This document shows positions 60,474 to 64,000 of a stretch of DNA of 64,000 nt, piece by piece. Positions within the stretch are counted from its first letter, which is position 1, and each line of letters opens with the position of its first letter. Below the pieces are notes generated by a model, which had not been told where the DNA came from, made no database searches, and saw only the letters and a program-made list of their open reading frames with translations. This DNA is from Thermodesulfobacteriota bacterium (GTDB lineage: Bacteria; Desulfobacterota; Desulfobacteria; Desulfobacterales; Desulfosudaceae), in NCBI GenBank assembly GCA_040753795.1, contig JBFMDX010000008.1, positions 146,669-210,668 on the forward strand, given 5' to 3'. The position numbers and the translations under genes were made by a program.

Positions 60474-61289
60474 ATGACCCAGCGGTTTAAAGACAAAACA
60501 GCAATCATTACCGGCGCGTCTTCAGGGATTGGCGCGTCTGCCGCCAGGCAGTTTATCATAGAGGGTGCCAATGTTGCCCTTATTGCCCGCAACAAAGACA
60601 ATCTTGATAAGATAGTTGCGCAAACAGGCAGTAAAAAGGCCATGGCCATTTCCGCGGACGTCACGGATCTTGATAAAATGTCAGCGGTTATTCAACAGGT
60701 GAAAAAACATTTTGGCGCCATTCACATACTTGTCAACAACGCCGGCTTCAACTCCAGAGGTCCCATAGACACACGGCCGCTGGATGAAGTGCTGCACATC
60801 GTTGACCTGAACTTAAGATCACCGATAGCGCTGACCCGGCTGGTGCTGCCGTTAATAAAAGAAGCTGGAACCGGAGCCGTGGTCAATGTCGCTTCGCTGG
60901 CTGGTCGATATCCCCTGCCGGATGAGGCGACCTACAGCGCGACAAAATTCGGGTTAAGGGCCTTTACCTATGCCCTGGCGGAAGAGAACAGGGGGACGGG
61001 GGTGACGATTTCCGTTGTCTCTCCCGGCCCGGTGGATACAGGATTTATCATGGAAGATATTGATGAAGTTCCGGACCTTGTTTTTTCACAGCCCATGAGT
61101 TCCCCTGAACAGGTCGCCGCTGCTATTCTGGATTGCGCCTATGACGGGAAGGTGGAAAGAGCATTGCCCAGGTTAAGCGGTTATTTGGCCACGGCAGGTT
61201 ATCTCTTTCCCGGCCTTCAGCGAAAGTTAAGGCCCCTATTAAAAAGGAAAGGGCATAACAACAAGTTGAGATATAAGAACAGGATTTAG
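60474..61289 (+). CDS. Short-chain dehydrogenase/reductase (classical SDR)
   Basis: A 271-residue classical SDR: cofactor motif TGASSGIGASAAR (TGxxxGxG), NNAG in VNNAGFNSRGP, catalytic Ser in VNVASLAG, Tyr and Lys in YSATK, and PGPVDTGF. An Arg after the first motif (IARNKDN) favours NADP(H). The C-terminus is hydrophobic then basic (YLFPGLQRKLRPLLKRKGHNNK), like membrane-associated SDRs acting on lipids or steroids. AGGAGG lies before the ATG. It is followed by a DapA-family gene, 75 bp away. Confidence 0.88.
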   Translation: MTQRFKDKTAIITGASSGIGASAARQFIIEGANVALIARNKDNLDKIVAQTGSKKAMAISADVTDLDKMSAVIQQVKKHFGAIHILVNNAGFNSRGPIDTRPLDEVLHIVDLNLRSPIALTRLVLPLIKEAGTGAVVNVASLAGRYPLPDEATYSATKFGLRAFTYALAEENRGTGVTISVVSPGPVDTGFIMEDIDEVPDLVFSQPMSSPEQVAAAILDCAYDGKVERALPRLSGYLATAGYLFPGLQRKLRPLLKRKGHNNKLRYKNRI

Positions 61290-61364
61290 AATGGTTTACG
61301 TTATTTGTTCAAAAGGCCCTTTTTTACAACTTTATCCTTATCCTTCAAAAAGGGTGGTTGAGTA

Positions 61365-62336
61365 ATGAATGTAGAAAGCCTTAAAGGGTTAGTGGTTATT
61401 TTGCCGACACCATTTACCGATGACGGTAAAATCGACGAAAATAGTTTAAAGAAACTGGTCAGAGCCGCCATTGACAAAAAGCTTGATGGTGTTGTCGTTC
61501 TGGGAAGTAATGCCGAGTTTCCCTATCTGCGTTTTGAAGAAAAAATACAGGTTATGGAAATTGCCGCTTCAGCAGCAAACGGAGAAATCCCTGTTATTGG
61601 GACGGCATCGGCCTGGAGTACAGACCAGGCAATTGATCTTGCAAAAGAGGCAAAGAAAGCAGGATGCGACGCGCTTATGGCGGCTTTACCCGTTTATTTC
61701 AACCTTGACTTGAAAAGTGTTGTGCATCATTTTAAATCCCTCACCAAAGCAATGGACCTGCCCGTCTACTACTACCATTTTCCTGATGTAACCGGTTTGA
61801 AAATACGGCCAAAAGACCTTGCCCGTATTGCGGAAATCGATGGCATTATCGGAGCAAAACTTACCGTTATAAACCGCCCGTTTTTAAAGAAAACGATCGA
61901 AGCCACACGGCCTTATGACTGGAAAGTGTTTACCGGGACATCATTGCTTCTTTATGACTGTCTGGCGTTTGGCGGTGCCGGTGTGTTTTGTCCGATACCG
62001 CTTGTAGGGACTGAGGATGTCAGGATGTTATGGGATGCTTTTTCCGCGGGTGATCATAAAAAAGCAAAACAGATTCAGAAGAAACTGCTCAAAACGATCC
62101 CCCTGTTCACAGGTTCTTCACTACCACCTGCACTTTTATCACTCGGCTTTCAGTTTATGGTTCGACTGCCCTTGTTATCGGGCAAAAGGCCTTTTGGCAC
62201 TCACAGGTTATTGAAAGAAATTTTAAGAGCGCAGGGATATCTGGCGAACAACAAAGTGAGAAGGCCCCATATTGAAGTAAGTCAGGCAGAGCAAAAGCTT
62301 GTTGAAAAGACACTGGCTTCATTCGGGTGGATATAG
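61365..62336 (+). CDS. Dihydrodipicolinate synthase (DapA)/N-acetylneuraminate lyase family aldolase
   Basis: A 323-residue class I aldolase-type protein. GLVVILPTPFTDDGKID at the N-terminus, the Tyr in PVYYYHFPDVTG, and the Schiff-base Lys in GIIGAKLTVI are in the expected positions. The usual GTTGE motif is replaced by VLGSNAEFPYL, so true DapA activity is doubtful; a lyase or aldolase on a 2-oxoacid is more likely. It is slightly longer than typical (about 295). It is co-oriented with the SDR gene, which could act on a related carbonyl compound. Confidence 0.8.
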   Translation: MNVESLKGLVVILPTPFTDDGKIDENSLKKLVRAAIDKKLDGVVVLGSNAEFPYLRFEEKIQVMEIAASAANGEIPVIGTASAWSTDQAIDLAKEAKKAGCDALMAALPVYFNLDLKSVVHHFKSLTKAMDLPVYYYHFPDVTGLKIRPKDLARIAEIDGIIGAKLTVINRPFLKKTIEATRPYDWKVFTGTSLLLYDCLAFGGAGVFCPIPLVGTEDVRMLWDAFSAGDHKKAKQIQKKLLKTIPLFTGSSLPPALLSLGFQFMVRLPLLSGKRPFGTHRLLKEILRAQGYLANNKVRRPHIEVSQAEQKLVEKTLASFGWI

Positions 62337-62345
62337 AAAAGTCGT

Positions 62346-62756
62346 TTATGGAATTGGCGATAATTTTTCAATATAATCAGAATTTAATTTATTAATGTCA
62401 TTACACCCGATCAATGCCATTACCCGTTCCATTTCATCTTTCAAAATAGAAAGCGCCCTGTCTACCCCTTTTTCGCCCCCGGCTGCCAATCCATATAAAT
62501 AGGCCCGGCCAATCATACAGGCATCGGCGCCCAGGGCGATCGCTTTAATAATATCGGAGCCTCTTGTAATACCGCCGTCAATCAATATTTCGAGTTGATC
62601 CTTTACGGCATCTTTAACCTTAGGCAAAAGCTCTAAAGCCGTGGGGGCGCCGTCCAGTTGCCTGCCGTCCGTTTCATCGAAGTTATTACTTCTTCCCACT
62701 TCCCAGGCGCCATTTTTTTTTATGCTACAAGCTCCCATGTTCCATGCACAAGGCAA
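62346..62756 (-). pseudogene. C-terminal fragment of an FMN-dependent alpha-hydroxyacid dehydrogenase
   Basis: From GRQLDGAPTALELLP (encoded up to about 62666) through ILIDGGITRGSDIIKAIALG to IGRAYLYGLAAGGEKGVDRA, the sequence is the FMN phosphate-binding end of the lactate/glycolate oxidase family. The N-terminal two thirds, with the active site, are absent. The codons before GRQLDGAP do not match the family (the normal SNHGG is lost), so the gene was cut by recombination or insertion. The break is adjacent to the AT-richer unknown gene at 62779. Confidence 0.8.
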
Positions 62757-62778
62757 ACGCTTTTGTTAACCAGCACTT

Positions 62779-63840
62779 CTACTTTCCATGTTGAAACACA
62801 TGCTGAGCAACAAGTTCCTCTGGACTGACGCTTTCCACAGAGTGCATCGATTCTCTATGGACCTCAGTTTTCCCATCGGGAGTAGTCACAACATACACAT
62901 AAAAGTGCCAGATGGGATTCTCCGAGACGTTTCTGTACAGCCAAATCCAGAATTTGTATCCTTCGTGAAGAGCGTTACGTTGGAATTCGAGCACGAACTC
63001 TCCACCACTGATAGGCTTGATCTCCTCTTTTACGGCGTCTTCCCCTCCAGGACAACTCCCCCATCCGGATTGATCGACAACCGGGAAATCCAAAGAGTCT
63101 CCGTATCCCTGCCATCCCTTGTCCGGAGCATCCAGACCATCGCGATCGAAAGAACCAGAGTATCCGTCTGGAACAACTCCGGTCGACAACTGGAATAGAA
63201 CGACCTTGCTGAACCAGTATGGAATGTTCGGGTCAATTGCGTTTCGGGTAACACTCTCTCGTATTTGCATGAAATGCTTCGTCAGCGACGGAACTTCTTC
63301 AGGTTTTTCACAGTTCCGGCAGAGAAGAGAGAGAAGTCCCAGTGCAGAAATGAAACGTTTTTGGTCTTCGCGGGCACAGATTGATGCAGTATAACCAATC
63401 GCTTCAAGAAGTCGTTCATCAGTCAGTTCGCCTGGTAAATCACCATGTACGGGACCTGACGAGAATCCGCTGATTATCGGGTACCAGTGCCATTCAAATC
63501 GCTTCTCGTAAAACTCGGAGAATGTATCTTTTGTCAAGTTGGCGGCAAAGTCCTTAATCTGTGTATGGAATGCTGGTTCGCCGACTGTAGGGATCAGGGC
63601 ATCATCGCTAAAGCAGACAAACAGTCTGTTTTCTGGATGGTAAGCTGCCACTTCTTCATCAGTCATATTGTCTTCAACACTACACAGTTTTTCTAAGATA
63701 TCATCAATCAGCTTCTGCTCTTGCGAAATGTCTTCAGCAGTTTTTTTAGTGTCCTTACTGGGAGGCGTCTTACGCTTTTGTCCCTTGGATGGTTTCTGAT
63801 TACCGAGATTGTTTGGTGAATTTCTATTATTTTGGTCCAT
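62779..63840 (-). CDS. Hypothetical protein with basic N-terminus (353 aa), probably foreign
   Basis: The N-terminal 40 residues are low-complexity and basic (NLGNQKPSKGQKRKTPPSKD). The remainder is globular with many aromatics (FEWHWYPIISGF, YKFWIWLYRNVSENPIWHF) and some Cys (LLCRNCEKPEEV). No family was recognised and there is no signal peptide or membrane segment. The DNA is visibly more AT-rich than the rest of the window, with different codon habits. It abuts a truncated gene on one side and the dyad/new gene on the other, consistent with recent acquisition. Confidence 0.6.
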   Translation of the reverse strand: MDQNNRNSPNNLGNQKPSKGQKRKTPPSKDTKKTAEDISQEQKLIDDILEKLCSVEDNMTDEEVAAYHPENRLFVCFSDDALIPTVGEPAFHTQIKDFAANLTKDTFSEFYEKRFEWHWYPIISGFSSGPVHGDLPGELTDERLLEAIGYTASICAREDQKRFISALGLLSLLCRNCEKPEEVPSLTKHFMQIRESVTRNAIDPNIPYWFSKVVLFQLSTGVVPDGYSGSFDRDGLDAPDKGWQGYGDSLDFPVVDQSGWGSCPGGEDAVKEEIKPISGGEFVLEFQRNALHEGYKFWIWLYRNVSENPIWHFYVYVVTTPDGKTEVHRESMHSVESVSPEELVAQHVFQHGK

Positions 63841-63911
63841 GGTTTGCTCTTTTCGTGTTTATGCAAGTTATGTCCTGAATTTTGCACGGCCATTAGCATA
63901 AAATAGAAGGA

Positions 63912-63982
63912 ACCATCTGGGGCTCCTGTTATATTGAGGTTTGACGAAGAACCGACAATATAAAAGGAGGTACCCAGATGGT
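63912..63982. other. Long imperfect dyad overlapping a ribosome-binding site and start codon
   Basis: The left arm (63912-63935, ACCATCTGGG..CTCCT..TATATT) is complementary to the right arm (63957-63982, AATATA..AGGAG..CCCAGATGGT). The right arm contains AGGAGG and the ATG at 63978, so pairing would hide the start. It could be an element end or a translational switch. Confidence 0.55.
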
Positions 63983-64000
63983 AAAACGCGTCAAGAAGCA
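63978..64000 (+). CDS. Start of a gene running off the window (MVKRVKK..)
   Basis: An ATG preceded by AAAAGGAGG at ideal spacing opens a frame reading MVKRVKK before the window ends. The basic start and the upstream terminal-inverted-repeat-like dyad would fit a transposase, but seven codons cannot establish this. Confidence 0.4.

Overview
The window looks like a chromosomal stretch of a strictly anaerobic member of the Desulfobacterota (former Deltaproteobacteria, Desulfobacteraceae/Desulfosarcina-like). This rests on gene content: a complete Na+-pumping Nqr operon preceded by a ferredoxin-thioredoxin reductase subunit, Etf-linked FAD oxidases with CCG-type iron-sulfur proteins, an acetylene-hydratase-like pterin enzyme, and a very high density of sigma-54 activators. 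No rRNA, tRNA or CRISPR array is visible.

Layout. 0-7.1 kb: small thiol/redox proteins followed by nqrABCDEF. 7.2-8.7 kb: a ketopantoate-reductase-like gene and a PilZ protein. 8.8-50.9 kb: a sigma-54 island with seven closely related GAF-GAF-AAA+-Fis activators (12.8, 15.0, 23.4, 25.5, 28.6, 46.8 and 48.9 kb). They fall into three tandem A+B pairs and one single A-type gene. Each A-type gene lies back-to-back with a metabolic or secreted-enzyme transcription unit: (1) two secreted C45-type Ntn-hydrolases, one carrying a fascin-like beta-trefoil; (2) enoyl-CoA hydratase plus an unusual TRAP binding protein, with an acyl-CoA dehydrogenase downstream; (3) a secreted carboxylesterase, a HAD lipoprotein, a lipase foldase and a Pseudomonas-type lipase; (4) a ten-kilobase redox operon with two FAD-linked oxidases, a CCG iron-sulfur protein, EtfAB, a membrane protein, a ferredoxin and a Tat-exported flavoprotein.

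The most interesting signal is regulatory. Six near-identical -24/-12 promoters (GGCAyG..T..TGCT type) precede these units. Five of them have short direct repeats upstream, about 20-22 bp apart, and the nearest repeat begins 56-58 bp from the -24 GG in every case. The repeat sequence differs from module to module. Together this suggests duplicated, separately tuned regulator/operator/promoter cassettes controlling extracellular ester, amide and fatty-acid degradation.

50.9-56.6 kb: apolipoprotein N-acyltransferase, a multi-pass membrane protein flanked by a 142-bp palindromic element, and the acetylene-hydratase-like enzyme. 56.5-64 kb is accessory DNA: remnants of an IS91-type and a REP-associated transposase, a HEPN/MNT toxin-antitoxin pair, an AbiE-like two-gene module, an SDR, a DapA-family protein, a decapitated FMN-dependent hydroxyacid dehydrogenase, an unknown AT-richer gene and the first codons of a gene running off the end.
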